This document shows positions 1 through 9,166 of a DNA stretch of 64,000 bases, piece by piece. This DNA comes from CAYRFE01 sp964423645 [NCBI: uncultured bacterium] (GTDB taxonomy: Bacteria > Macinerneyibacteriota > Macinerneyibacteria > Macinerneyibacteriales): contig CAYRFE010000009.1 of assembly GCA_964423645.1 (NCBI GenBank), forward strand, positions 42,445 through 106,444, given 5' to 3'. Numbering within the stretch: position 1 is the first letter of the stretch; every line of letters begins with the position of its first letter. Under the pieces are notes generated by a model. The model saw only the letters and a list, made by a program, of their open reading frames with translations. It searched no databases and was not told the DNA's origin. The translations under genes were made by a program, and so were the position numbers.

Positions 1-976
1 AAAAACGGGAAAAGTAATCCGATTACTGTCGTATACACCACGAAGAAAATACCATAAAGAGGTATCAATGGCAAGAGTTTGTAATCGCGCATTTTTAAAA
101 TCACGACCCCTGAAAATAACGCACCGCATAGTATCGGTACCCATAACATGGTCGGAAAAACAAAAAACGTACAATGTGCCACATACACAAACAACAGATA
201 CATCGTCAACCACGGGTTGAGGCGAATACCCCCCTTAACCCATCGGAACCGTTGTTGAAAAAATTCACCGCACGTCTTATACGGCTCCGTCGTCACCATA
301 TTGTCTCGGGAGAACAGGAAATGTATCTTTTTTTTGGTATAAGAATGCACAAAATGTAAAAGTGCCGCATCATCAGTCGCGTGTGAAAAAGATATCGTTC
401 TCAAAAATTCTTTATAGGTGTGCGACGATACTGCAATATTCGCTCCCGGACAACTTGACGGAATACCAAGTCGGTACAGCCCTGCAGCAACACCGATGAG
501 ACAATAAAAATCAAGCGTCATAAGGGGCATTTCCCGTACCGAAACCATTCCGACGCAAAGACCCGCATCGTGCAATCGTGTTCGTAACGTACGTAGCCAC
601 AGGTCCGGCACAGTACAATCAGCATCAGTAAAAACAAGAATTTCGCCTTTTGCATGCTTGCACGCTTCGGTTAATGCCGCGATCTTACCTTCACCGCAAG
701 AAACGGAGTATACGGGGAACCCTTTTGTCCTGCATACTGTCGATGAATCATCCTCAGAATGATCATCGGCATACAGTATTTCATAATTAATATCGTCAAG
801 ACTTTTTATTGAAGAACAATGCCGTACGAGATTAGCCGATTCGTTTCGAAACGGTACACAGATTGACAGAATCCCGGTATAGACAGTATTGGATTTTTTT
901 GCGGGAAGTCCGACTGCTACGATAAGAATAAAAAAGATACCGACATATGCGTAGGAGAGCCACACAACTATTTCCA
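1..976 (-). CDS. Family 2 glycosyltransferase, C-terminus cut by window edge
   Basis: An open frame runs from an ATG at 976 to base 1 with no stop, about 325 residues, so the C-terminus lies outside the window. The product starts with a hydrophobic segment (residues 4-24), then a GT-A nucleotide-sugar fold: an acidic pair (ADDHSED) near residue 70, a TDADCTVP metal-binding DxD near residue 115, and a QQRFRW motif near residue 230, which marks processive or lipid-directed GT2 enzymes. Hydrophobic segments follow. The ATG lies inside the last codons of the preceding glycosyltransferase gene (stop at 968-970), so the two are translationally coupled. The pair closes the operon holding the ether-lipid genes, so glycosylation of a lipid is a reasonable but unproven role. 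The acceptor and sugar cannot be read from sequence. Confidence 0.85.
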
Positions 977-2119
977 TGTAAATCCTCTGAATATTCCAAG
1001 AATCGGCATAAGCAAAATATAAGGCACATGCAGTATTTTTACAATCGGATAATATATCAGCAGTGACAATCGTTTGAAGATATAAAAACCGGCAGTCAGT
1101 ACAATGATTTCCATACAACATGCAGATACGATCGGGACAATCAGCATTCGCCACGAGGCAAAGGAGAGTGTTAATCCGATGGGAACAACCGCAAAAACAA
1201 CAAACATCATATAGATCGAACCAAGGATCATGATTAACCACCAAGGATAATCCAATCCTCGAGAAGCCCATCGACGACGCTGTCTGATAAAAGCCGATAC
1301 GGATTCAACCGGTTCCGTTGCCACAAAGGATCGCGGATCACTGCAAAACGTTGATCCCCATTTTCCTGTGCGGGCTATCGCCTGAACCATGAGATCGTCA
1401 TCACCCGAGTCTATCAAAAGCAAGGGTTCTATCCCGCCTGCATCAAGATACGCACTTTTCCGATATGACAAATTATTACCTGTTGCGATCATGGGATTTC
1501 CCATACCGATCGCCCCTGCCGTACACAATGATAATGCATATAATTCAAAATTAATCAAACGATGCCAGAAATTTTTTTCTTTCACAAAGACCAATCCCGC
1601 ACATAAGCCGATACTGTCGGCATACTGTGTACAATGTAATTCAACCCATTGAAGCGGGACTGTGCAATCAGCGTCGGTCAACATGAGGATATCACCGTGT
1701 GCATATCGAATACCGTGAAGAAGTGCATTCTTTTTGGGACTTACCCCTTCGGGACACGTATCGATACGGACAACTGTGATCGCATCACCGAAAGACGCAA
1801 GGATAACAGGTGTCGAATCTGTTGACCGATCATCCACAATGATAATTTGCACCGGTATTGTCTGTGATAAGAGGCTTTGAATGCACTTTCGAATGGATCG
1901 CTCTTCATTACGCGCACAAACAATCACTGAAGCGGTTAGCGGTTGCGACTGAATAATATTTTGTGAATCACGAGTTGTGTCTGCGAAAGAACGTTTTGAT
2001 GATCGTAATGAGTACGGCGGGTTGAAAAATGTGCGAATGATTATTCCAAGCAGAAAATAACACAGTACCAGTATGTACACACCGGTTAAAACCCACACGA
2101 TCGGGGTTACTACAGTCAT
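968..2119 (-). CDS. Membrane-anchored family 2 glycosyltransferase
   Basis: A 383-residue GT2 enzyme. An N-terminal transmembrane helix (about residues 5-30) precedes the GT-A domain, with VDDRSTDST near residue 95, the TDADCTVP DxD motif near 148, an acidic DSGDDD stretch near 238 holding the likely catalytic base, and RQRRRW near 280 (the Q/RxxRW signature). Two or three C-terminal membrane helices follow. This resembles cellulose-synthase-like and lipid-glycosylating GT2 proteins. The start overlaps the GGGP synthase stop by 4 nt and its own stop overlaps the next glycosyltransferase start, so it belongs to the same transcript as the prenyl-lipid genes. Sugar and acceptor are unknown. Confidence 0.87.
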   Translation of the reverse strand: MTVVTPIVWVLTGVYILVLCYFLLGIIIRTFFNPPYSLRSSKRSFADTTRDSQNIIQSQPLTASVIVCARNEERSIRKCIQSLLSQTIPVQIIIVDDRSTDSTPVILASFGDAITVVRIDTCPEGVSPKKNALLHGIRYAHGDILMLTDADCTVPLQWVELHCTQYADSIGLCAGLVFVKEKNFWHRLINFELYALSLCTAGAIGMGNPMIATGNNLSYRKSAYLDAGGIEPLLLIDSGDDDLMVQAIARTGKWGSTFCSDPRSFVATEPVESVSAFIRQRRRWASRGLDYPWWLIMILGSIYMMFVVFAVVPIGLTLSFASWRMLIVPIVSACCMEIIVLTAGFYIFKRLSLLIYYPIVKILHVPYILLMPILGIFRGFTWK

Positions 2120-2850
2120 CTGATGACGTCACGAAACGCTTTCACAAGCGACTCCGAACGATTATTCTCCAACGCAGTTCCAATAACGATTATATCGGCA
2201 CCGGCTTTTACTTTTGCAGCAGCAACATCAGGATCGGTTATGCCTCCTCCGACAATGACAGGGATATCAACGGTATATTTGACCGCCGCAATCATATCAT
2301 CGGGCACCGACATATCCGCCCCGCTTCCGCCTTCAAGATAGACAAGTTTCATGCCAAGATATTGTGCCGCTAATGCATGTGCGACCGCAATATCACTTTT
2401 TTTACGAGGTATCGGCATTGTGTTGCTGATAAAATTGACCGCAGTCACACTTCCCGATTCAATGAGCATATATGCCGTCGGTATCGGTTCAATGCCGCTT
2501 GCCTTGATCATCGGAGAAGCTTGAACATGCTCACCGATAAGAAACTGCGGATTTCTTCCGCTGATGAGACTGATAAAAAGAATTCCATCCGCGTCTTGGG
2601 TGACCTGATGTGAACCGGTAGGAAATATAATGACCGGTATTGAGACAACTTTTTTTATCTCTCGAACAGTGCTCATGAATCGATCCGTCATCGTCAAACT
2701 GGTACCGACCAGCAATAAATCAGCACCATTCTCTTCACTCATCTTTGCAAAATCACGCGCTTCATGAACCTCTTGTTTGTCAGGGTCAATTAATACCCAA
2801 AACTGTTTCTTCTTGGTCACTACTTTATGTAAAATCGATTCAATAATCAC
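2116..2850 (-). CDS. Geranylgeranylglyceryl phosphate synthase family (GGGPS/PcrB)
   Basis: A 244-residue TIM barrel of the GGGPS/PcrB family, which forms the first ether bond between a polyprenyl diphosphate and sn-glycerol-1-phosphate. Visible signatures are the DPDK motif (residues 22-25), SLISGRN near 94-100, YLEGGSGA (171-178, phosphate and glycerol site), VGGGI (200-204) and IVIGTALE (221-228). The length fits the family. It follows the geranylgeranyl reductase gene by 12 nt and overlaps the downstream glycosyltransferase by 4 nt. The neighbouring UbiA and reductase genes suggest an archaeal-type pathway rather than the heptaprenylglyceryl phosphate route of Bacillus PcrB. No glycerol-1-phosphate dehydrogenase is in the window. 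Family assignment is secure; prenyl chain length is not. Confidence 0.9.
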   Translation of the reverse strand: MIIESILHKVVTKKKQFWVLIDPDKQEVHEARDFAKMSEENGADLLLVGTSLTMTDRFMSTVREIKKVVSIPVIIFPTGSHQVTQDADGILFISLISGRNPQFLIGEHVQASPMIKASGIEPIPTAYMLIESGSVTAVNFISNTMPIPRKKSDIAVAHALAAQYLGMKLVYLEGGSGADMSVPDDMIAAVKYTVDIPVIVGGGITDPDVAAAKVKAGADIIVIGTALENNRSESLVKAFRDVIR

Positions 2851-2862
2851 CGTGATCTCCTT

Positions 2863-4035
2863 TTATGATAGCAACACCGATTTCAAAATCTTCAACAGCC
2901 CTAAATTTTCTCTGAACGCGGTCTCAAGGATCACCTTCGGGGTTACTTTCCCCGGTGCGATCGCACGTATTATTCGAACAAGCGTGTTAAAATTTTCATC
3001 GGTAAACTTCACGTAACCTTCTTTCAGCGAATAAAATCTCGCCGTTGACGTCCCTACCGATTTCATGACCTCGTCCTGATATTCACGCAATTCGTTTTTC
3101 CGAACATCACCTTTTTTCAACGCACGCACAGCAGTACTCGCAGCAAGTGCGCCGGATTCCAAAGCATTTCCTATACCGGCCCCGGTAAGCGGATTCGATA
3201 ACCGTGCAGCATCACCCGCAATAAGAAAACCATCACCATACATCTCTTTAAGCGGTAAACTCAACGGCACCGCACCCGACACCGTACGAACAACCGATGC
3301 CTTGGGAAACCTTTTTGCTACTAACTGCTCAACATAAAAACATGCATTCATATCTTTCGTAGAAAAACTTGCCGGCATTCCCATTCCCACATTTGCAGTA
3401 CGATTTCCTTTTGGGAAAATCCATGCATAGCCGCCCGGCGCGAACTCTCGTCCGCCGATCACCTCTATGTGATCTTCTTCAATATCGGCATTTTCTATCG
3501 TATACTGAAAACACACGCCCAAATCTTTCGGGGTCAGTGTCGTATTTATACCCAGCATCGGCGCGATTCGCGATTCTACGCCATCCGCTACAATCAAGAG
3601 TGTAGCATAGACATGAAAACTTTTCAAGCCGTTAATCATACATACAAACCCATCGTCTTGACGAGTTATTGCGGTCACTGATGCTTTTGTGGCAACATGC
3701 ACACCGGCACGTGCCGCATCACATGCCAAATCATAGTCAAAAAGCTTCCTGTCGATTATATACTCAGGTTCTTTATAAAGCATTTCAGCTGTTGTCATAT
3801 CGGGCGAACGAAACCATGCTCCTTTTATGACCGTTGAGATCCATCTGTCTTGCACCTCAGTGTGCTTAATAAGCCACTTTGCACTCACACCTTCACCACA
3901 GCGAACGGGAGTACCGATCTCCTGCCGTTTTTCAAATAATGCGACAGAATATCCGGCTTTAGCCACATTACGTGCAGCGACAGATCCTGCAGGGCCGGCT
4001 CCGATCACCACCACGTCAAAACATGCATCATGCAT
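2863..4035 (-). CDS. Geranylgeranyl reductase family flavoprotein
   Basis: An FAD-dependent reductase of the GGR family, which saturates prenyl double bonds, in archaea those of digeranylgeranylglycerophospholipid. I place the start at the ATG at 4035 rather than 4107, because FDVVVIGAGPAGS (Rossmann FAD motif) then begins about six residues in, and the longer frame would cover most of a ferredoxin gene. Further marks are the VRCGEGVS motif typical of GGRs near residue 45, and a C-terminal GDAARLSNPLTGAG motif that closes the FAD site. Length is 390 residues, normal for the family. The start overlaps the ferredoxin stop by 8 nt, so the likely electron donor is encoded next to it. Plant-type chlorophyll GGR is unlikely in this context. 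Confidence 0.9.
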   Translation of the reverse strand: MHDACFDVVVIGAGPAGSVAARNVAKAGYSVALFEKRQEIGTPVRCGEGVSAKWLIKHTEVQDRWISTVIKGAWFRSPDMTTAEMLYKEPEYIIDRKLFDYDLACDAARAGVHVATKASVTAITRQDDGFVCMINGLKSFHVYATLLIVADGVESRIAPMLGINTTLTPKDLGVCFQYTIENADIEEDHIEVIGGREFAPGGYAWIFPKGNRTANVGMGMPASFSTKDMNACFYVEQLVAKRFPKASVVRTVSGAVPLSLPLKEMYGDGFLIAGDAARLSNPLTGAGIGNALESGALAASTAVRALKKGDVRKNELREYQDEVMKSVGTSTARFYSLKEGYVKFTDENFNTLVRIIRAIAPGKVTPKVILETAFRENLGLLKILKSVLLS

Positions 4036-4207
4036 GTTGCAACACCAATGCTCCCGAAGGACACATTTTCTCGCAAAGTCCGCACCCTGAGCACCGTGAT
4101 CGATCAACCACTACAATGGTCTCGTGCAACAGCAATGCCTGTTGAGGACAGAGCGAAACGCACCCGCCGCAATAACAACACACCTGATGTTTCACCGTGA
4201 CAACCAT
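4028..4207 (-). CDS. Small 2x[4Fe-4S] ferredoxin coupled to geranylgeranyl reductase
   Basis: A 59-residue protein, easily missed because it is short and overlapped on both sides. It has two clustered CxxCxxCxxxCP-type motifs. The first reads CCYCGGCVSLCP near residues 10-21. The second reads CSGCGLCEKMCPSGA near residues 40-54. Both precede hydrophobic cores typical of bacterial dicluster ferredoxins. The ATG at 4207 lies inside the end of the UbiA gene (stop 4192-4194), and the TGA at 4030-4028 overlaps the ATG of the reductase at 4035. Such tight coupling suggests it feeds electrons to the geranylgeranyl reductase. A ferredoxin encoded beside GGR is known to be needed for full lipid saturation in Methanosarcina acetivorans. 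The function here is inferred; the cysteine pattern is directly visible. Confidence 0.88.
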   Translation of the reverse strand: MVVTVKHQVCCYCGGCVSLCPQQALLLHETIVVVDRSRCSGCGLCEKMCPSGALVLQHA

Positions 4208-5019
4208 AAACCTCCGATACCGACAATCATTGCAACTTTATACAACACACTTGCATTCGAATACCGTTCTTTCCGAACCGAAGCATATGCAACTGTCATG
4301 AGAATAGTCACCACTCCAATTACTATACAGTCATACAGCAATATCTTTGTCGCCGACGAACGCATCGCCAGTGTAAAACAACATAGCCCTATCGTCAATC
4401 CTAAAATGATGTACCGGGTGTTTTGAATTCCCAGAGAAAGCGGGATACTTTTTGAGTTGACCTGAGCATCACCTTCCATATCTTCACAATCTTTCACGAT
4501 CTCGCGAGTAAGTGTAATAAGGAATGCACATCCCGCCGGCACGAGTAAACGTAACGCTGTTACTTCACCTTCCAAAGCGACCGCAATGATCGGGGAAGCA
4601 GTGAGAAACGCGACGATCAAATTACCCCAAACACCCGTAATTTTAGCTTTTGTCGCATAATAAATGGTCAAGTAGACACACAATATTGCAAATATGATGG
4701 TCAGAGAATACAAATACACCGTGAGTATCATCGCAAAAATTATCCACATTGCGTACCATATCCATGCGGTCTGCACCGATATCATTCTTGAGGGCAACGG
4801 ACGAGTCGGTCGATTGCGTACATCAATTTCAATGTCAAAAATATCATTGATAATGTAGCCCGATGCGGCTATTGATGCAAAAAGCATCCCAATGATGCCC
4901 ATCGTAACTGTGGGTGAGATTTGGAAATAATACACCGCGAAAACCGCCGTGATAATAATGATACAAAGATTGATCGGTCGTATGATCGCCGCCAATGCCT
5001 TAAGCACCCGTGTGTCCAA
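4192..5019 (-). CDS. UbiA-family prenyltransferase, probable DGGGP synthase
   Basis: A polytopic membrane prenyltransferase of about 275 residues with the two aspartate-rich motifs of the UbiA fold. The first is NDIFDIEID near residue 58. The second, VKDCEDMEGD, lies in the second half and closely matches archaeal digeranylgeranylglyceryl phosphate synthases, which add the second prenyl chain. Eight or so hydrophobic helices are visible. The frame is open up to 5085, but that start would overlap dut by 86 nt. A TTG at 5019 preceded by GAGGAG is my choice; an ATG at 5058 or GTG at 5007 are alternatives. Neighbouring GGGP synthase, reductase and ferredoxin genes support a role in ether lipids over a quinone pathway, for which no other genes are present. 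Confidence 0.85.
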   Translation of the reverse strand: MDTRVLKALAAIIRPINLCIIIITAVFAVYYFQISPTVTMGIIGMLFASIAASGYIINDIFDIEIDVRNRPTRPLPSRMISVQTAWIWYAMWIIFAMILTVYLYSLTIIFAILCVYLTIYYATKAKITGVWGNLIVAFLTASPIIAVALEGEVTALRLLVPAGCAFLITLTREIVKDCEDMEGDAQVNSKSIPLSLGIQNTRYIILGLTIGLCCFTLAMRSSATKILLYDCIVIGVVTILMTVAYASVRKERYSNASVLYKVAMIVGIGGLWLSR

Positions 5020-5452
5020 AGCCGCCTTCTCCTCGTTCGGTTGACTGCAGTGACTCATAGCACTCACATTCCTGCCATGTGACATGATAAACTTTGTTAA
5101 GGACTAATTGAGCTATTCTATCTCCCGGATCAATCGTAAAAGACTGCACCCCTGCATTCAATACGATCACACCGATCTCGCCGCGAAAATCGGCATCAAT
5201 TGTACCCGGAGCGTTGGGAATGAGCAATGAATGTTTTAATGCCAGTCCGCTTCGCGGACGAACTTGTAATTCATACCCGATAGGTATTTCAACAAACAAT
5301 CCGGTTTTTACCAGTGCTGTCTTGCCGGGATCAATGCATATATGTTCAGCGGCACACACATCCATACCGGCCGCGTGTTCACTCATATACGACGGAAGCA
5401 TCACTTTTTGCCCGTTATCATTTCTGAATATTTTGATTGGAATATGTTCCAT
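5000..5452 (-). CDS. dut: Deoxyuridine 5'-triphosphate nucleotidohydrolase (dUTPase)
   Basis: A trimeric dUTPase of 150 residues that hydrolyses dUTP to dUMP, keeping uracil out of DNA and supplying thymidylate synthesis. All five family motifs are visible: AGMDVCA (1), RPRSGLA (2), GTIDADFRGEIGV (3, with the catalytic Asp), GDRIAQLVL (4) and the flexible C-terminal arm TERGEGGFGHTG (5). The start at 5452 overlaps the end of the M16 protease gene by 52 nt; an internal ATG at 5401 would remove the overlap but also the first beta strand, so 5452 is preferred. Placement after rpsO-pnp-M16 is common in bacteria. Confidence 0.95.
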   Translation of the reverse strand: MEHIPIKIFRNDNGQKVMLPSYMSEHAAGMDVCAAEHICIDPGKTALVKTGLFVEIPIGYELQVRPRSGLALKHSLLIPNAPGTIDADFRGEIGVIVLNAGVQSFTIDPGDRIAQLVLNKVYHVTWQECECYESLQSTERGEGGFGHTGA

Positions 5453-6693
5453 ATTTCCTGTGCTTCCTTTTGTTTCATTGTCCCGTAATACACCAGACTC
5501 ATGCTACCAGATAAAATAGTTTTATGCAATACCCTCGTAATATCATCGATCGTGACCGAATGAATACGCGCAATAAGCTGATTATAATCGGGAAGACTGT
5601 TATATCGACGCATATTCGACCCGTTTTTTTCCATAATATTATGTACGGCATCCAAAGAAAATAATATGCGAGCACTTACATATCGTTTTGCGACTTCTAC
5701 GAGTGATTCGGTGATATGCGATTCTAAACGCAGTATGCTATCGGTAATCCCTTCCCAAAATCGATCGCTTTTCAATTGACTGTATGCAGCATACACGACC
5801 ATGCTTCCTGTCGTGCTGAAAAGAAGCGTATCGCTATATACCGTATATGCAACACCTCTGTTCTCGCGAATTTCTTGGTTCAGGATTGAAAAATCTGTCG
5901 CTCCGAATAATGCATTTAAAACATACACCGCAAAACGATCATCGTCATAAATCGTGGTACACGGGAAAGCAAGTAATACATGCTCTTGTTGAAGCTCTTT
6001 ATTTCTTTCAAAAAACAATCCGTAATGGCGTGTCGGGATTGGCGTGACAACCGGTTCACCGGTTGTGGTAAATGTAAAACGAGCGATCTCGCTTTTCACA
6101 AGCTCGACCGGAACATCACCCGCAACTGAAATAATCAGATTTTCAGGAGTAAAACTCGATGCATAATACTCAGATAATACGGCGTGATCAAATGTTTTTA
6201 ATGATTCGTGTGTTCCGAGTATCGGTCTTCCATGGGATTGTCCCGGCCAAGTATGAGAAAAATACATCTCATATATATAATCTTGCGGGGTATCTTTATA
6301 CATAGCAATTTCTTCATAGATAACATTTTTTTCCGCACGAATATCATCTTCATCAAAAACAGATTCCTGCAGGATTTCGAACAAAACTTCGATCGCATCT
6401 TTCCAATATTCTTTTAATATTCGTAAAGTGAGTGTCATTCCTTCATGCTCGGTAAACGCGTCAAAATCACCGCCCATACCCTCGATGATATAGAGCAACT
6501 CTTTGTTGGTGTGTTTTTTAGTTCGCTTGAACAGCAAATGTTCAATACAATGTGTGATACCGTTAAGATGGTGAGGTTCATGCAACGAGCCGTTTTTAAA
6601 AAAAGCACCTATGTTGAATGAATGCAAATATGGAAGATGTTCGTAGACAAGAGTGATCCCATTCGGTAATTTATGAATGATCCGTTCAGGCAT
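5401..6693 (-). CDS. M16 family zinc metalloprotease (processing-peptidase-like)
   Basis: A 430-residue single-chain M16B peptidase. The inverted zinc motif HCIEH is at residues 48-52 (HxxEH: two His ligands and the Glu base), and the third ligand lies in EKNVIYEE near residues 120-127. The second half is the degenerate M16 C-terminal domain. The substrate is unknown; Bacillus mlpA-like proteins next to pnp are relatives. A GGAGATG ribosome site lies before the ATG at 6693. It is separated from pnp by a hairpin terminator (6708-6734) that ends only 15 nt before this start, so expression depends on read-through or a separate promoter that I could not identify. Confidence 0.93.
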   Translation of the reverse strand: MPERIIHKLPNGITLVYEHLPYLHSFNIGAFFKNGSLHEPHHLNGITHCIEHLLFKRTKKHTNKELLYIIEGMGGDFDAFTEHEGMTLTLRILKEYWKDAIEVLFEILQESVFDEDDIRAEKNVIYEEIAMYKDTPQDYIYEMYFSHTWPGQSHGRPILGTHESLKTFDHAVLSEYYASSFTPENLIISVAGDVPVELVKSEIARFTFTTTGEPVVTPIPTRHYGLFFERNKELQQEHVLLAFPCTTIYDDDRFAVYVLNALFGATDFSILNQEIRENRGVAYTVYSDTLLFSTTGSMVVYAAYSQLKSDRFWEGITDSILRLESHITESLVEVAKRYVSARILFSLDAVHNIMEKNGSNMRRYNSLPDYNQLIARIHSVTIDDITRVLHKTILSGSMSLVYYGTMKQKEAQEIWNIFQSKYSEMITGKK

Positions 6694-6707
6694 TTCATCT
6701 CCATAAG

Positions 6708-6734
6708 AAAAAAAGCCGGAAAACCGGCTTTTTT
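6708..6734 (-). terminator. Bidirectional intrinsic terminator after pnp
   Basis: A perfect 5-bp GCCGG/CCGGC stem with an AAAA loop is flanked by A-runs and T-runs, so it can terminate on both strands. It lies 22 nt after the pnp stop and directly upstream of the ribosome site of the M16 protease gene, where it could act as a partial attenuator. Confidence 0.8.
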
Positions 6735-6755
6735 CGCGTTACATTACATGAACAA

Positions 6756-8831
6756 TTACTGATTCAACTTCTTGATACTTGCGTTTATACGTCCCATGTC
6801 ATCAATTTTGATAATTTTCGCGGTTACCTTATCACCCATTTTGAGGACATCTTCGACTTTCGCAACACGCTCTGCAGATATCTCTGAAATATGAACAAGA
6901 GCCTGTTTACCTCCATCAAGTGTGATAAATGCGCCAAATTCGGCAATCTTACAAACGGTGCCATCGACAATGTCGCCAACTTCCGCAGATCTGATTATTG
7001 CATTGATCTTTTTGATAGCGCGTTCAGCATCAAATGCATTCATTGCTGACACTTGTGTAGATCCGTCTTCACCAATCCATATCTCGGCATTGGTCTCGGC
7101 AGTGATTGCCTTGATCATTTTGCCGGCAGGTCCGATAACTTCACCGATCTTATCAACAGGTATCTTGATCATTGTAATGCTTGGGGCATACGGAGACTGT
7201 TCTTTGCGAGGTTCGGTAATTGCCTCTTGCATCACGCTCAAGATATGAATTCGGCCCTTTTTTGCCTGTGCTAAAGCGGTCTTCATGATCTCTTCAGTGA
7301 CACCTTCGATTTTTATATCCATTTGAATCGCAGTGATCGCGTCTTTTGTACCCGATACTTTAAAGTCCATATCACCGAGATGATCTTCAAGACCTGCAAT
7401 ATCGGTAAGAATAACAAAATCATTACCTTCCTTGATAAGCCCCATGGCTACACCCGCGACTGCATCAGATACAGGAACCGCCGCATCCATAAGCGCAAGC
7501 GATCCCCCGCATACAGACGCCATCGATGAAGACCCGTTTGATTCCAATATTTCTGATACGATACGCACGGTATACGGATATTGTTCTTCTGCAGGGATAA
7601 TAGGCGTAAGTGATCGTTCGGCAAGCATACCATGACCGATCTCACGTCTTCCCGGCGACATCATTTGCTTGATCTCATTGACACTGAACGGGGGAAAATT
7701 GTAATGCAACATAAAGCGTTTACGACTTTCGCCTTTCAACTCATCCTTAATCTGTGCATCTGCGGCAGTACCGAGAGTGATCGCCACAAGTGCTTGCGTC
7801 TCTCCGCGAGTGAATAATGCCGACCCGTGTGCACGAGGTAATACACCTAATTCGATCGTGATCGGACGAACCTGATCGAACGGGCGTCCGTCAACACGAA
7901 CTTTTTCCTGCACAAATTTCTGACGGGTGATTTTCTTTTCCACTTCATGGAACGCGACATTGATAAGACGCGGGTCATAATCAGGATATTTTTCAATGAT
8001 CATTTTTTTCGTTGCATCATAGACCGGAGACAAAAAATCAGCACGTTCAAGTTTAACTTTTATGGTATTTGCCTCACGAATTTTATCGCCCGCAAATGCC
8101 TCTACATCCGCTAAAACATCATCACTGACCGCGAAAGGCTCATAGGTAAATGACTTTTTACCGGTCAGAGCGATCAATTCTTCCTGCACTTTACACAGTT
8201 TTTTGATTTCGTCATGCGCGACCAAAATACCTTTCAAGACAATATCTTCAGGAAGTTTGTTGACAAAACCTTCCACCATGGTCACCGCTTTTTCAGTACC
8301 TGCGACGATCATTTCCATTTCACTCGTTTGAATTTGAGTATTGGTGGGATTTATAAGAAACTCGCCATTCATATATCCTATTCTCACACCTGCGACAGGT
8401 CCGTGGAATGGAACACCGGAAAGCATAAGTGCCTGTGATGCACCGATAATACTAAGCACATCCGCTTCATTTTCCTTATCAGCGGAAACTACCGTTGCAA
8501 CAATTTGCAATTCATTCATATAGTCATCGGCAAATAACGGACGTATCGGACGATCGATCATACGAGCAACCAATACTTGTTCATCACCCGGACGACTTTC
8601 GCGTTTGAAAAAGCCGCCTGGGATTTTCCCTGCCGCATAATCCTTCTCGCGATACTCAACGGTCAAAGGGAAAAAATCCTTCGGTGTCTGCACTCTGCTT
8701 GCCACCGCAGTAACAAGCACCATGGTATCACCATAACGGACAACGCATGACCCGTCAGCCTGCTTGGCCATACGACCGGTCTCAATTGTCAGTTCTTTGC
8801 CGTTTAACTCGTAACGTACTATATGTTGCAT
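6756..8831 (-). CDS. pnp: Polyribonucleotide nucleotidyltransferase (PNPase)
   Basis: The 691-residue product has the full PNPase layout: two RNase PH-like domains, of which the second carries the active site ([13 protein letters not shown] near residue 370, and the [16 protein letters not shown] region near 475), a linking helical domain, a KH domain ([18 protein letters not shown]) and a C-terminal S1 domain. It degrades RNA 3' to 5' using phosphate. I choose the ATG at 8831 (N-terminus [11 protein letters not shown]), preceded by AGAGG and lying just after the rpsO stop, over the upstream 8858 start inside rpsO. The rpsO-pnp pairing is conserved across bacteria. Confidence 0.97.
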   Translation of the reverse strand: MQHIVRYELNGKELTIETGRMAKQADGSCVVRYGDTMVLVTAVASRVQTPKDFFPLTVEYREKDYAAGKIPGGFFKRESRPGDEQVLVARMIDRPIRPLFADDYMNELQIVATVVSADKENEADVLSIIGASQALMLSGVPFHGPVAGVRIGYMNGEFLINPTNTQIQTSEMEMIVAGTEKAVTMVEGFVNKLPEDIVLKGILVAHDEIKKLCKVQEELIALTGKKSFTYEPFAVSDDVLADVEAFAGDKIREANTIKVKLERADFLSPVYDATKKMIIEKYPDYDPRLINVAFHEVEKKITRQKFVQEKVRVDGRPFDQVRPITIELGVLPRAHGSALFTRGETQALVAITLGTAADAQIKDELKGESRKRFMLHYNFPPFSVNEIKQMMSPGRREIGHGMLAERSLTPIIPAEEQYPYTVRIVSEILESNGSSSMASVCGGSLALMDAAVPVSDAVAGVAMGLIKEGNDFVILTDIAGLEDHLGDMDFKVSGTKDAITAIQMDIKIEGVTEEIMKTALAQAKKGRIHILSVMQEAITEPRKEQSPYAPSITMIKIPVDKIGEVIGPAGKMIKAITAETNAEIWIGEDGSTQVSAMNAFDAERAIKKINAIIRSAEVGDIVDGTVCKIAEFGAFITLDGGKQALVHISEISAERVAKVEDVLKMGDKVTAKIIKIDDMGRINASIKKLNQ

Positions 8832-8832
8832 G

Positions 8833-9099
8833 TTAACCTCTGATTCCGAGCTCAGCAATCAATTCACGATATTTTTGAATATTTTTCTTACTCAAATACC
8901 GTAATAAACTTCTGCGTTGACCAACCATTTTCAAGAGACCGCGGCGAGAATGGTGATCTTTCGCGTGTGACTTAAAATGCCCCTGCAATCCATTGATTCG
9001 TTCCGTCAATAATGCGATCTGCACTTCCGCAGATCCGGTGTTTGCCTCTGAACCGCCGAATTTCTGGATAAGTTCCTGTTTCCGTTCTTTTGTAAGCAT
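8833..9099 (-). CDS. rpsO: Small ribosomal subunit protein S15
   Basis: An 88-residue S15 with typical motifs: [22 protein letters not shown] near the N-terminus and [19 protein letters not shown] in the 16S rRNA-binding half. An AAGGAGG site precedes the ATG. It sits 1 nt from the chosen pnp start. S15 commonly represses its own mRNA by binding a leader structure; the 67-nt gap to ribF could hold such a leader, but I cannot show one. Confidence 0.98.
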   Translation of the reverse strand: MLTKERKQELIQKFGGSEANTGSAEVQIALLTERINGLQGHFKSHAKDHHSRRGLLKMVGQRRSLLRYLSKKNIQKYRELIAELGIRG

Positions 9100-9166
9100 A
9101 GTAGTTCCTCCTTTTCCTCAAACCAAGGTATAATCCCATTGATCATACCCTAGATATGGGTTATGC

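Noticed and set aside
9100-9166. Possible S15 autoregulatory leader
   Set aside because: Short inverted pieces (ACCC/GGGT) occur but no stable structure can be argued by eye.
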